From: Collinsella sp. AF25-2LB
GTDB taxonomy: Bacteria; Actinomycetota; Coriobacteriia; Coriobacteriales; Coriobacteriaceae
Assembly (NCBI RefSeq): GCF_003458415.1
Contig: NZ_QRUF01000024.1
Location: forward strand, 1-24,310
Length of the DNA: 24,310 nt
Direction: 5' to 3'
Numbering within the stretch: the stretch's first letter is position 1; every line of letters begins with the position of its first letter. The position numbers were made by a program, and so were the translations under genes. The notes under the pieces were generated by a model. It worked only from the letters and a program-made list of their open reading frames with translations. It made no database searches and was not told where the DNA came from. This document shows positions 14,404-22,043 of this stretch, piece by piece.

Positions 14404-14552
14404 GCTCGTTTACGGGCAAATTTTCAACGTTTACGGATTAGCTCTTGAAAATTTGACGAGTTCGTATAGTTCTTGGCAAAGACCTTACGTTTCCCTTGCA
14501 AAAGATCTAAAGTATCCCCTGCTCGATTCATCAACGCATTGGATGTGATTAC

Positions 14553-14960
14553 GTGCGCAAGGCGCTGGCACAACCTCATACCAAGCAGTTCCTCAAGTTT
14601 GCTGTCGTGGGTCTTATCTCCTTTGGCATCGACTGGGGCATGCTCATTGCGCTCGTCGAGCTGTTTCACCTCGACTTTTTGATGAGCACCACGGTTTCGT
14701 TTATCACGTCCGTCGTGGTCAACTACTGGCTCAGCATGAAGTACGTGTTCGACCACCGCGAAGGCATGAGCCGCAAGCGCGAGTTCACGATCTTCACCAT
14801 CCTGTCGGTGATCGGCCTGGGCCTCAACGACCTGTACATGTTTGTGGGCGTCACGTTTTTGAGCATCGGCTACCAGGCCATGAAGGCCATCGCCACGTTC
14901 CTTGTCACCTGGTACAACTACTTCAGTCGCCGCTTCTTCCTCGAGGGCGCACGGTCGTAG
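14553..14960 (+). CDS. GtrA family membrane protein, copy 2
   Basis: The 135-residue paralog of the preceding gene has four predicted helices. KFAVVGLISFGIDWGMLIAL corresponds to the first helix pair, and VNYWLSMKYVFDHREGMSRK matches the conserved loop of copy 1. It ends YNYFSRRFFLEG. The best start is a GTG at 14553, which joins the family homology without a long extension; the upstream GGATGTG is only a weak ribosome binding site. The 219-bp gap upstream contains the hairpin at 14356-14403 and a possible -10 box TATAGT at 14465-14470 (no good -35), so this copy may have its own promoter. A strong terminator follows. Confidence 0.88.
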   Translation: MRKALAQPHTKQFLKFAVVGLISFGIDWGMLIALVELFHLDFLMSTTVSFITSVVVNYWLSMKYVFDHREGMSRKREFTIFTILSVIGLGLNDLYMFVGVTFLSIGYQAMKAIATFLVTWYNYFSRRFFLEGARS

Positions 14961-14986
14961 TCGATTCACTATTTGCTTGAATGTAT

Positions 14987-15020
14987 AACCGGTTGGAATT
15001 ACCGTTCCAACCGGTTTTTT
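14987..15020 (+). terminator. Rho-independent terminator after gtrA2
   Basis: A perfect 12-bp stem (AACCGGTTGGAA / TTCCAACCGGTT) with a 6-nt loop is followed directly by TTTTG. It closes the fbp-gtrA-gtrA plus-strand set. Confidence 0.92.
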
Positions 15021-15059
15021 GTTTGCAGAGAGACCCGGCGACCCAGTCCCATTCGCATG

Positions 15060-15097
15060 AAAAACGGGCGGTCCGGATGTTGGTCCGAACCGCCCGT
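15060..15097 (-). terminator. Rho-independent terminator after the DUF4430 gene pair
   Basis: On the minus strand ACGGGCGGT pairs with ACCGCCCGT (15089-15097 with 15064-15072), and a second TCGGAC / TCCGGA pairing extends it inside. It is followed by a run of five T (plus-strand A at 15060-15064, shared with the stem base). It sits 22 bp after the stop of the second DUF4430 gene. Confidence 0.88.
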
Positions 15098-15119
15098 CTG
15101 GCGCGCTATGTCGAGGCCT

Positions 15120-16022
15120 CTAGCCCGTTACGTAATACCAAACGACGTTGTCGCCATTGGAGAGAACGTAGTTACTGCAGGCCGTCATGGGCGTTGCGCC
15201 GTTGACGGAGTACATCCAGCCGCTCGTGCCGCCGTACTGTTTCTCGGCCAAACCACCAATCGCGGAGACATACGTACCGTACGACGAGCCATGTGCGTTG
15301 ACAGAAAGGCCCAGCGCGCACAGGGCATCGTAAACGGTGGCGCCTTCGTTAAAGGTAAAGGTGCCGCCAGAGGACACGGGATTGCCCACAGCGCTCGATG
15401 TGACCGAAACCGTCACCGTAACGTAGTTGGACTCCTGTGAGCCGCTTTGGCTGCCCGAGGAGGCATTTCCACCATTAGAGGATGAGGCTCCATCAGACGA
15501 CTGGCCACCGCCCGAAGAAGCACCGCCAGACGCATTGGAAGTATCACCGGCTCCCGTATTTTGGGCAGCGGATTTATCGCCAGACTTCTTGCCGCCCCGG
15601 TCCTCGGACTTCTTGCTATCCGAGTTTTTGTCCGATTCCTTGTTTGAAGACTCGGAATCGTCCTTGGCGTCGTTCGAACCCTTGGGCTCGTCTTTTGCAT
15701 CATTCGAAGATTTGGAATCCTTGGAACTAGCCTCGCCCGAAGCGGCAGACGAGCCAGACCCCTTGGTGTCCTTGGCGACGACGCTCTCCCCCGTCACGGT
15801 CTGAACGATCCAGTCAATGGACCAGGCGCCGCTCTCGGAAGGATGGACGAAGCCCAGCGAGACGACGATCAGAATGGTGCACGCGGCAGCAAGAACGCCA
15901 AGGAGCGCCTTGCGACGAGAGGCGGACGCCGCCGAAGCGGCGCCCTGTTGCTTTGCATCGTCGAACTGAATGAACGAGGAATCTGGTTGCTTGGGGTCAG
16001 CGTCCTTGGATTTATTGGACAC
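15120..16022 (-). CDS. Membrane-anchored protein with a C-terminal DUF4430 (transcobalamin-like) domain
   Basis: A 300-residue protein in three parts. First is a short cytoplasmic N-terminus with one membrane helix (about residues 38-60, LLGVLAAACTILIVVSLGF). Second is a long Ser/Lys/Asp/Gly-rich stalk (about 85-198). Third is a C-terminal DUF4430 domain (about 200-300) with the motif set GATVYDALCALG, SGWMYSVNG, CSNYVLSNGDNVVWYY. DUF4430 resembles the C-terminal domain of animal transcobalamin and intrinsic factor, so cobalamin or corrinoid binding outside the cell is the likely role, though unproven. The GTG at 16022 is preferred because AGGTGA lies about 5 nt upstream; the GTG at 16031 is the alternative. 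It begins about 10 bp after the large DUF4430 surface protein, so both should be on the riboswitch-controlled transcript. A terminator follows. Confidence 0.85.
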   Translation of the reverse strand: MSNKSKDADPKQPDSSFIQFDDAKQQGAASAASASRRKALLGVLAAACTILIVVSLGFVHPSESGAWSIDWIVQTVTGESVVAKDTKGSGSSAASGEASSKDSKSSNDAKDEPKGSNDAKDDSESSNKESDKNSDSKKSEDRGGKKSGDKSAAQNTGAGDTSNASGGASSGGGQSSDGASSSNGGNASSGSQSGSQESNYVTVTVSVTSSAVGNPVSSGGTFTFNEGATVYDALCALGLSVNAHGSSYGTYVSAIGGLAEKQYGGTSGWMYSVNGATPMTACSNYVLSNGDNVVWYYVTG

Positions 16023-16031
16023 AACCCTCAC

Positions 16032-19000
16032 CTACCGACGTTTGGTGAACACGAACACGCCGACGATGGCGAGACCGATGACGCCGGCGGCAACGCCAAC
16101 AATGGCGAGCGGGTTGGTGCCAGTCTCCTGCTCGGAAGCACTAGAGGACTTCTTAGCAGTGGTCGTAGAAGCAGCACCCGTATCGGACTTGGAATCGGAC
16201 TTCTTGTCGGACTTCTTGTCGGACTTGCCGTCCTTCCTGTCAGACTTCTTGTCAGACTTCTTGTCAGACTTCTTCTCGTCCTTCTTATCGGACTTATCGG
16301 AGTCCTTCTTGTCGGACTTGTTGTCCTTGGTCTCGGTCTTGGTCGACACCGTCGTCTTGGTCGTCGGCTTATGACCCGGGGCGACAGCGCCGCCCTTCGA
16401 GCCGGAGCCGGAACCCGTGCCAGTGCCAGCGCCAGTGCCGGAACCAGTACCGGTACCAGAACCGCCGCCGCCATTCGAACCAGCGCCGCCATTACCGCCA
16501 GGGTTAACGGCATTCTTGGTCCACTTGGCATACAGCGTCAGATCGGCCGTCACCGGCGTGCTAAAGTCATACGCCTGCGTGCAAGCCTCATCGGTATACC
16601 AACCGCCGAAAGTGTAGCCATCGCGCGTCGGATCGGCCGGCTTGACCAGCTTGCCATCGGCCGTAGCAACAAACTTAGTGTCGCAAGCAGACCCGCCGTT
16701 GGAGTTAAAGGCAACCGTCCAAGACTCGACAGCTCCAAGTTTAAACAGCGTGCCCGAATCATTGATGTAGTAGAGATTGCCAGAAGCATCGGCAATGACC
16801 GGAGAGTCACAGTACTGGTAATGGCCAGCCGCATCATAAATCTGCGTCGCCTCTGCATCGCCGAGCGTATAGCGATACACGCCACCACCAGCAGAGTAGT
16901 TGACGTAATCCTTGCTATCCGCGCTGTTAACGGTGAAGTACACATAGGTCTTGCCGCCCTGAACACTCACCAGCGGAGTAGCAGCAATACCGTTGAGGCC
17001 AGCCGGCAGCGCCTTGCCGTCGGCAGCAGCGACCATCGTGGTCTTACCCGTCTTCAGGTTATAGAGAACCAGAGCAGAGCCAGTAGCCGTCTGTCCGCCG
17101 ACAATCAGATTGTCACCAGACACCGCAGGGGCGCTCAGATTATTCGTAAGGCCCAGATCAACCGTCTTCTGTTCACTCAGCACGCCCTTCGCCGAAAGCG
17201 AAATCACATGGAGCTTTCCGTCGTGCGTCATCTGATAGAAGGTCGAACCATTGGACGGATCGGCAATGCAATCGGCATTTGCGACAGCGCCGAGCTTCAT
17301 GGTCGAAACGACATCGCCCGTCGTCTTATCAATGCACTTAAGCGTACCCGCGCTCGTAGGAACGATGGCATACTTATCCGTCAAAGCCGCACCAGTCCAG
17401 TAATAGCCCTCGGCAGGGTCGATGTTCTGCCAAGAAACTTCGCCCGTGGCAATCTTAATGCGCGCAAAGGAGCCGTTGCCGTAGGTCGCGTTGTAATTCT
17501 CGTCATACGAAATATCGACCGAGCCTACATAGACGTACTCGCCGTCCGAAACGACGGTGCAGGAGCTCTGCGTCAAGTCCGTCAAACCAGGCGTCAGCCA
17601 CTTGCAGATCAGCTTGTCTGCAGTAATCGCCTGGACCGCACCGCCGTTGAGCGGAACGATGATAAGGCCATTGGTATAGATCGGACGAGAGGTATAGCTC
17701 ACCTTGGAGGCAAGCGGCGCAGAGGCAACCTTTTTGCCCGTGGACGAATCGATCTTAATGAGCTCGTTCTCGGTCGCGATGTACACAAAGCCGTTAGCAA
17801 TGACAGGCTCGCTGCAGTTGGCATACTGCTGACCAGACTCGGCCTTCCAATCGAAGGCCCACTTAAGACCGGCGGCCTGCGCAGGCGTCTTGGCATCCGT
17901 TACGGTCGAACCGTTGCCACTGTTGCCGTAGCCGGCCCACTCGGCATCCCAATCAGGAGTCGTCGCGCTCGGATCCACGACAATCTTGTCGGGATCGGGC
18001 ATGGGAGAATTATCGGTGGTATAGGCAAGCGTGACCTTATCGCCGCTCTTGAGCGTAATCTGATTGGCGCAGAGTAAGGAGGGCTCTCCGTTGATATACA
18101 GATGCCAATATTTATTGGTCGCAGCATCCCAACCATACGGCTTGTGATCGAACGGCGAAGTAATGGAATTCAGGAACCAGTACTCACCACTCTGGGAGCC
18201 GTTGTACGCAACGCCCTTGGCCTTCAGAACTGCCTCAATAAGGTTCTGGGCCGTGGAGCCTTCGGGCAGAGAAACATTGCTTGCCGTGCCCCAACGCGTA
18301 TTGTTCCCGTTGACATCGGGACCGATAACATCGGCGGATCCAAGCACCTGACCGGGGAGGGCATCGGCGTCAGCACCATACATAAAGGTGACGGCGTCAC
18401 CCTCCTGGAGCTTGTAGGCACCGGCGCCAACGTCGGCGAACTTGCCATTTACGTAGAAGCGCCAATAGCTATTGGTCGCAGCATCATAGCCACAATAGGA
18501 CTTACCATCGAAGGGCGAATAAATGCCGTTGAGGAACCAGCCCCAAGACGATTCGCCAGCATCGAGAGTAAGGCCGACCTGCTCAAGGAGATCCTTGGCA
18601 GTGGAGCCTGCCTTGAGACTCGTCTGACCCGTCGAAGCCCAAACCTGCTGCTTGCCGTCCTTGTCCTTACCGAGAACCTGAACAGAAGCATGGACAGAAT
18701 CGGACGGCAACTGGTCGCCCCAGCCACCGTAGAACCACGTGACGGTATCGCCGGCATGGATGGTGACATTGTCCGCCGTATAGTCACTCGACTTGCCGTT
18801 GATGAACAGCTGCCAATAGGTCGAATAATCTTGGGGCGTACCCAGCTCAACACCGTTGTACTTAAGGCTCAGAATGAAGGAGCCCGCAGCAACGGCGTCA
18901 ATGTCGTTCGCCTCGAGTGCGACCTTCGTAAGATCAAGCGCGCTCGAACCGGACGTCACCACATACTGCGCATTATCGACCCAAGTCTGAGTCTTGCCCT

Positions 19001-19922
19001 GGGCATCGCGACCAATGACGGTCACATTTGCGGCAACCTGGTCTTTAACGACAGGGGACGAGCTACCAGCCGTATAGGCAAACTCAATCTTCTGCCCCTG
19101 GGTGAGCTTGACGCTGCTCGCGCCAACCGAGGAAGACGCGCCGTCGACGAACAGCTGCCAGAAGGCATAAGTCGTCGGATCGAAGGCAAGCGTACGGCCA
19201 TCGCTCGGGGATGTGATGCTTTTGAGGTAGAAACCGTATGCCGTGTTCGGATCGTAGTCTGCCTTGAAGCCCGTCTTCTGCTGCAGCTTAACGAAGGCAT
19301 CCGCAGCCGTCGCGCCCTCGTCGAGCTTGAGCTGCGTGGGTGCCACCCAGGTCTGAGCCTTGCCGTCGGCATCGGTGCCGATAATCGAGAACGAGACCTC
19401 GACCTGCTTCTTGGCGACATCGCCGGTTTCTGTCGGGTTCTCTGTCTGGATGGCAGCCGCGGCGGCAGATCCTGCTTGGCCAGCGGATGCCGTCGAAGAC
19501 TGCTCGCTCGTGGCAGGGCTCTCCCCCGTCGCCGAGCCTTCGTCGCCAGTTGCCGCCTCAGTTGTGGCGACACTAGTTGCAGACGCGCTCCCAGAATCCG
19601 AAACCTCGGCGCCGCTCTGCTCAGCGGTACCGCCCGCAAGCGCTGCGTCCTCGCCCGGCGTCACAGCCTGAGCCACAGCCTCGGCAATGCCCTCAGCGCC
19701 CTCGGCCCACAGCTGAGCCGGCGTGGTGCCAAAGGCCATCGCGAAGGCCAGGAATGCCACCAGGCCGCGCTTGGCTACATCGCGCGCAATCGCGCCACGG
19801 CGATGCGAGACGCGCTGGCGCTCGTCCTCAAACATATCCATTTGTCTCCTACTGTCTGTACTTGGAGCGTTGCCTTGAGACTGCCCCACGTCATCGCGCA
19901 TGTTGCGCTCGAGTTCCCCCAT
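16032..19922 (-). CDS. Large surface protein: four DUF4430 domains, PQQ-like beta-propeller, InlB repeat
   Basis: A 1296-residue exported protein. Order: a basic N-terminus and signal peptide (about 44-73, hydrophobic LVAFLAFAMAFGTTPAQLWA); a Ser/Thr/Ala/Glu-rich spacer (about 74-172); four DUF4430 repeats (about 173-285, 295-397, 411-516, 526-635); a PQQ-like beta-propeller (about 680-1065); an InlB-type repeat (about 1067-1136, DGYTFGGWYTDEAC, LTLYAKWT); a Gly/Ser linker; a Lys/Ser/Asp stalk (about 1195-1248); and a membrane helix with final TKRR. Three of the four DUF4430 copies share an SPFDG-like loop, and all share a WxxxxNG-type strand. No LPXTG is present: the residues before the anchor read EQETGTNP. 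DUF4430 relates to the transcobalamin C-terminal domain. With the upstream riboswitch this points to surface cobalamin capture, which is inference. Start 19922 follows a strong purine-rich binding site by 5 nt; the ATG at 19841 is an alternative. Confidence 0.88.
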   Translation of the reverse strand: MGELERNMRDDVGQSQGNAPSTDSRRQMDMFEDERQRVSHRRGAIARDVAKRGLVAFLAFAMAFGTTPAQLWAEGAEGIAEAVAQAVTPGEDAALAGGTAEQSGAEVSDSGSASATSVATTEAATGDEGSATGESPATSEQSSTASAGQAGSAAAAAIQTENPTETGDVAKKQVEVSFSIIGTDADGKAQTWVAPTQLKLDEGATAADAFVKLQQKTGFKADYDPNTAYGFYLKSITSPSDGRTLAFDPTTYAFWQLFVDGASSSVGASSVKLTQGQKIEFAYTAGSSSPVVKDQVAANVTVIGRDAQGKTQTWVDNAQYVVTSGSSALDLTKVALEANDIDAVAAGSFILSLKYNGVELGTPQDYSTYWQLFINGKSSDYTADNVTIHAGDTVTWFYGGWGDQLPSDSVHASVQVLGKDKDGKQQVWASTGQTSLKAGSTAKDLLEQVGLTLDAGESSWGWFLNGIYSPFDGKSYCGYDAATNSYWRFYVNGKFADVGAGAYKLQEGDAVTFMYGADADALPGQVLGSADVIGPDVNGNNTRWGTASNVSLPEGSTAQNLIEAVLKAKGVAYNGSQSGEYWFLNSITSPFDHKPYGWDAATNKYWHLYINGEPSLLCANQITLKSGDKVTLAYTTDNSPMPDPDKIVVDPSATTPDWDAEWAGYGNSGNGSTVTDAKTPAQAAGLKWAFDWKAESGQQYANCSEPVIANGFVYIATENELIKIDSSTGKKVASAPLASKVSYTSRPIYTNGLIIVPLNGGAVQAITADKLICKWLTPGLTDLTQSSCTVVSDGEYVYVGSVDISYDENYNATYGNGSFARIKIATGEVSWQNIDPAEGYYWTGAALTDKYAIVPTSAGTLKCIDKTTGDVVSTMKLGAVANADCIADPSNGSTFYQMTHDGKLHVISLSAKGVLSEQKTVDLGLTNNLSAPAVSGDNLIVGGQTATGSALVLYNLKTGKTTMVAAADGKALPAGLNGIAATPLVSVQGGKTYVYFTVNSADSKDYVNYSAGGGVYRYTLGDAEATQIYDAAGHYQYCDSPVIADASGNLYYINDSGTLFKLGAVESWTVAFNSNGGSACDTKFVATADGKLVKPADPTRDGYTFGGWYTDEACTQAYDFSTPVTADLTLYAKWTKNAVNPGGNGGAGSNGGGGSGTGTGSGTGAGTGTGSGSGSKGGAVAPGHKPTTKTTVSTKTETKDNKSDKKDSDKSDKKDEKKSDKKSDKKSDRKDGKSDKKSDKKSDSKSDTGAASTTTAKKSSSASEQETGTNPLAIVGVAAGVIGLAIVGVFVFTKRR
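16193..16330. repeat. Degenerate 12-bp tandem repeats encoding the Lys/Ser/Asp stalk
   Basis: The plus strand shows many imperfect copies of TCGGACTTCTTG, which encode KKSD/DKKSDK on the minus strand. The array lies inside the large DUF4430 gene and is a likely site of length variation by slippage. A similar Ser/Lys/Asp stalk occurs in the next gene (about 15590-15770) but with less regular DNA. Confidence 0.75.
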
Positions 19923-19984
19923 CGGGACCCCCTTCCCTCCAGAGCCCTATGCACACCGGCGGCAAAAGCCGCAGCCGCATGCAA
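19923..19984 (-). promoter_or_regulatory. Expression platform and ribosome binding site of the DUF4430 operon
   Basis: Between the aptamer and the start codon lies an imperfect hairpin (19950-19983) with a GCGGC-TTTT-GCCGC tip on the minus strand. Next come GGAGGGAAGGGGG (19940-19928) and a 5-nt spacer to the ATG at 19922. There is no T-run after the hairpin, so control is more likely at translation initiation than by termination. Confidence 0.6.
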
Positions 19985-20155
19985 GACGGGAGGCGATCCG
20001 ACTTAACCTTAACGACTCGGGCACGTCGTCCGATCTGCGACGCGAGCATCCCGAGCCAAGAGGAATTACGGTTACTGGTACAGCCGGGGACTTGCACCCC
20101 GATTCTCCCAAATGCGCAGGATAACCGCGCATTCGTGCGTCTCCGCACCACCATC
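19985..20155 (-). promoter_or_regulatory. Cobalamin riboswitch aptamer
   Basis: Read on the minus strand, the leader shows the cobalamin aptamer core in order. P1 is GATGG (20155-20151) with CCGTC (19989-19985). Next come GGTGC/GCAC and the P3 arms ATGCGC (20132-20127) / GCGCAT (20117-20112). GGGAGAAT is followed by a P4 hairpin CGGGGTGCAAGTCCCCG (20101-20085), then CTGTACCAGTAACCGTAA (20083-20066). A variable stem CTCGGG/CCCGAG follows, then the 3' conserved block AAGTCGGATCGCCTCC (20004-19989), matching the AAGCC-GGA-ACCTGCC consensus. Such aptamers usually lower expression when cobalamin is bound. It lies directly upstream of the large DUF4430 gene and behind its own promoter. Confidence 0.92.
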
Positions 20156-20165
20156 TAGGCCATCG

Positions 20166-20194
20166 ATTATTACCGTCAAAATGGTATCACGCAA
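20166..20194 (-). promoter_or_regulatory. Promoter of the riboswitch/DUF4430 operon
   Basis: On the minus strand TTGCGT (20194-20189), a 17-bp spacer and AATAAT (20171-20166) form a plausible housekeeping promoter. Transcription would start near 20158, just before the aptamer. The -35 box overlaps the T-run of the terminator of the upstream kinase gene. Confidence 0.65.
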
Positions 20195-20220
20195 AAGGGC
20201 CTCGCACGCAGGCGAAGCCC
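20193..20220 (-). terminator. Rho-independent terminator after the AarF-type kinase gene
   Basis: On the minus strand GGGCTTCGC (20220-20212) pairs with GCGAGGCCC (20205-20197) with one G-T pair and a 6-nt loop. TTTT follows. It lies about 50 bp past the kinase stop codon. Confidence 0.82.
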
Positions 20221-20271
20221 AAGGTAAAAGCTATTGTTTGCGATAGGAAAATGCGGTGACGGCCGCAGCCT

Positions 20272-22035
20272 CTAGTGCCTGCCGCCGTGACTGTTGAGCC
20301 AGATATTGCGGCCCAGCATAAGCGCCAGCACCAGCGCGCTCACGTAGCCCATAAAGCCAATGACCGGGATACCAAACACAACCGGCTCGATGCGCGCGTA
20401 GTACACCACCGACGAACCGATAAACAGACCGGCGATCACAATTGCCATCGACATGCGGTCGATAATCCCACCTAGCTGTCGCAGCGCCTTATCGCTGCTC
20501 ATGATCTGCGTGTTTACCTTAAGCTGGCCGCGCGTAAGCATGCGCGAAGCCAAGCCCAGATACTCGGCCGCCTCGAGCGAGCCTTTTGCCGCGCGATAGC
20601 TGCTCGCGGCAAGATCGCGTCCCATATCACGCACGCGCGCATAGGTGCTTTTCTCGTTTTTAATGTGCGTTTGGATGATCTGGATCATGTTGACGTTGGG
20701 CATGTACTCGGTCAACAAACCCTCGAGCGTCACCATGCCGCGCGCGAACATCGTCACCACGCTCGGCAGCTCAACATCATTCTTACGCGCGAGGTTTAAC
20801 AGCGAGGTCAAAAACTCGCCGATATCCAGATCCTTCAGGTCAAGGCCCGCAAAGTCAGCCACGATAAAGTCAAGGTCGGACAAAAACGCTGAATGATCGA
20901 GCTCGGCCGAATCGCCACGCGTCACGGCAAAGCGCATGAGCGAATCCTTGAGCTTGGGCACGTCACCCTCGGCCACGGCGAAAATCATGTCCTTGACGAT
21001 ACCGCGGTCGTGACTCGACATACGCCCGACCATGCCCAAGTCGATAAAGTAAACGATGCCGTCCTTGAGAATGATGTTTCCCGCATGCGGGTCGGCATGG
21101 AAAAAGCCGTCGTCGAGCACCTGCGTCGAGTAGTCCTCGACAATCGCGGCACCGATCTTTTCCAAGTCATAGCCCTCGGCCACCAAGCGTTCAGGATCGG
21201 CGATCGAAATGCCGTCGACGTAGTCCATAACCACCACGTGCTCGGTGCACAGGTCCAGATAGGATTTAGGGCACGTCACGCCATGAACGCTCTTATGGAA
21301 CTCGTAGAAGTCGTTGAGGTTTTTGGCCTCGGCCAAAAAGTTGGTCTCCTCGCGAAACGAGGTCCACAACTCCTCGACTACGCCGTGCAGGTCAACGAAT
21401 TGATCGGTGTTGACGAACTTGGAAACGATACGCACCACCGAGCGGATGATATCGATGTCCTGCGCCATAACCTGCTGCGCACCGGGGCGCTGCACCTTGA
21501 CGGCCACGTCCTCGCCCGTCACCAGACGAGCGCGGTGCACCTGCGCGAGCGATGCGCTACCAAGCGGATTGGGATCGATCGCATCGAACATCTCCCCCAG
21601 GCGCAGGCCGTATTCTTCTTCCAGACAACTGAGTACGACCTCGTACGGCACCGGCTCCACGTCGGAGCGCAGACGACGCAGCTCGTCGCAAAAGCGTTGC
21701 GGCAGAATCTCGGACCGGTTGGCCAGAATCTGCCCCATCTTGACGAACATGGGGCCGAGTTCCTCGAGCAGGCGGCGCAAACGAACCGGCGTGAGGTTAT
21801 CCCACACGCGGTACTTTTTGACCAGGCGAACAATCTGTCCGATGCGTTCGCGACGACCCGCCGGCGTGAGCTGGTATTCCTCGTCCGGCGCCATCGCGTC
21901 GGGCTCTTCGGGCACCATATCGACAGCGCGCGGCTTTTTGCGAGCGCCCGAGACGGCGGCATCGACCTCATCGACAACCGCCGCCTCGTCACCCAAAGGA
22001 TCTAGATTGTTGTAATCGGTGGTGGAATCTGCCAT
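20272..22035 (-). CDS. AarF/UbiB (ABC1) family atypical protein kinase-like protein
   Basis: A membrane-linked atypical kinase/ATPase fold. In other bacteria the family supports quinone biosynthesis or lipid handling; here the role is unknown. The 587-residue product shows the KxGQ motif (KMGQ, 99-102), PLGSASLAQVH (157-167) in place of the usual Ala-rich nucleotide loop, the lysine strand EDVAVKVQRPG (175-185), the catalytic loop HADPHAGN (313-320) and IDLGMVGRM with the metal-binding Asp332. Two C-terminal membrane helices follow (about 525-545 and 555-580). A charged N-terminal extension of about 50 residues precedes the domain. The ATG at 22035 lies 8 bp after the stop of the phasin-like gene and has no strong binding site of its own, which suggests translational coupling. 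A terminator follows. Confidence 0.93.
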   Translation of the reverse strand: MADSTTDYNNLDPLGDEAAVVDEVDAAVSGARKKPRAVDMVPEEPDAMAPDEEYQLTPAGRRERIGQIVRLVKKYRVWDNLTPVRLRRLLEELGPMFVKMGQILANRSEILPQRFCDELRRLRSDVEPVPYEVVLSCLEEEYGLRLGEMFDAIDPNPLGSASLAQVHRARLVTGEDVAVKVQRPGAQQVMAQDIDIIRSVVRIVSKFVNTDQFVDLHGVVEELWTSFREETNFLAEAKNLNDFYEFHKSVHGVTCPKSYLDLCTEHVVVMDYVDGISIADPERLVAEGYDLEKIGAAIVEDYSTQVLDDGFFHADPHAGNIILKDGIVYFIDLGMVGRMSSHDRGIVKDMIFAVAEGDVPKLKDSLMRFAVTRGDSAELDHSAFLSDLDFIVADFAGLDLKDLDIGEFLTSLLNLARKNDVELPSVVTMFARGMVTLEGLLTEYMPNVNMIQIIQTHIKNEKSTYARVRDMGRDLAASSYRAAKGSLEAAEYLGLASRMLTRGQLKVNTQIMSSDKALRQLGGIIDRMSMAIVIAGLFIGSSVVYYARIEPVVFGIPVIGFMGYVSALVLALMLGRNIWLNSHGGRH

Positions 22036-22043
22036 CTGCGCTG

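Noticed and set aside
14357..14548. 63-codon plus-strand frame between the gtrA genes
   Set aside because: It starts inside a hairpin arm with no binding site, shows no hydrophobic or domain pattern, and runs through a possible promoter.
15843..20006. Long open frames on the plus strand opposite the large DUF4430 gene (15843-18077 and 18102-20006)
   Set aside because: They mirror the codon pattern of the true minus-strand gene, are rich in Arg/Ala/Leu/Gly without any domain, and have no ribosome binding site. The second would also cross the riboswitch-controlled start region.
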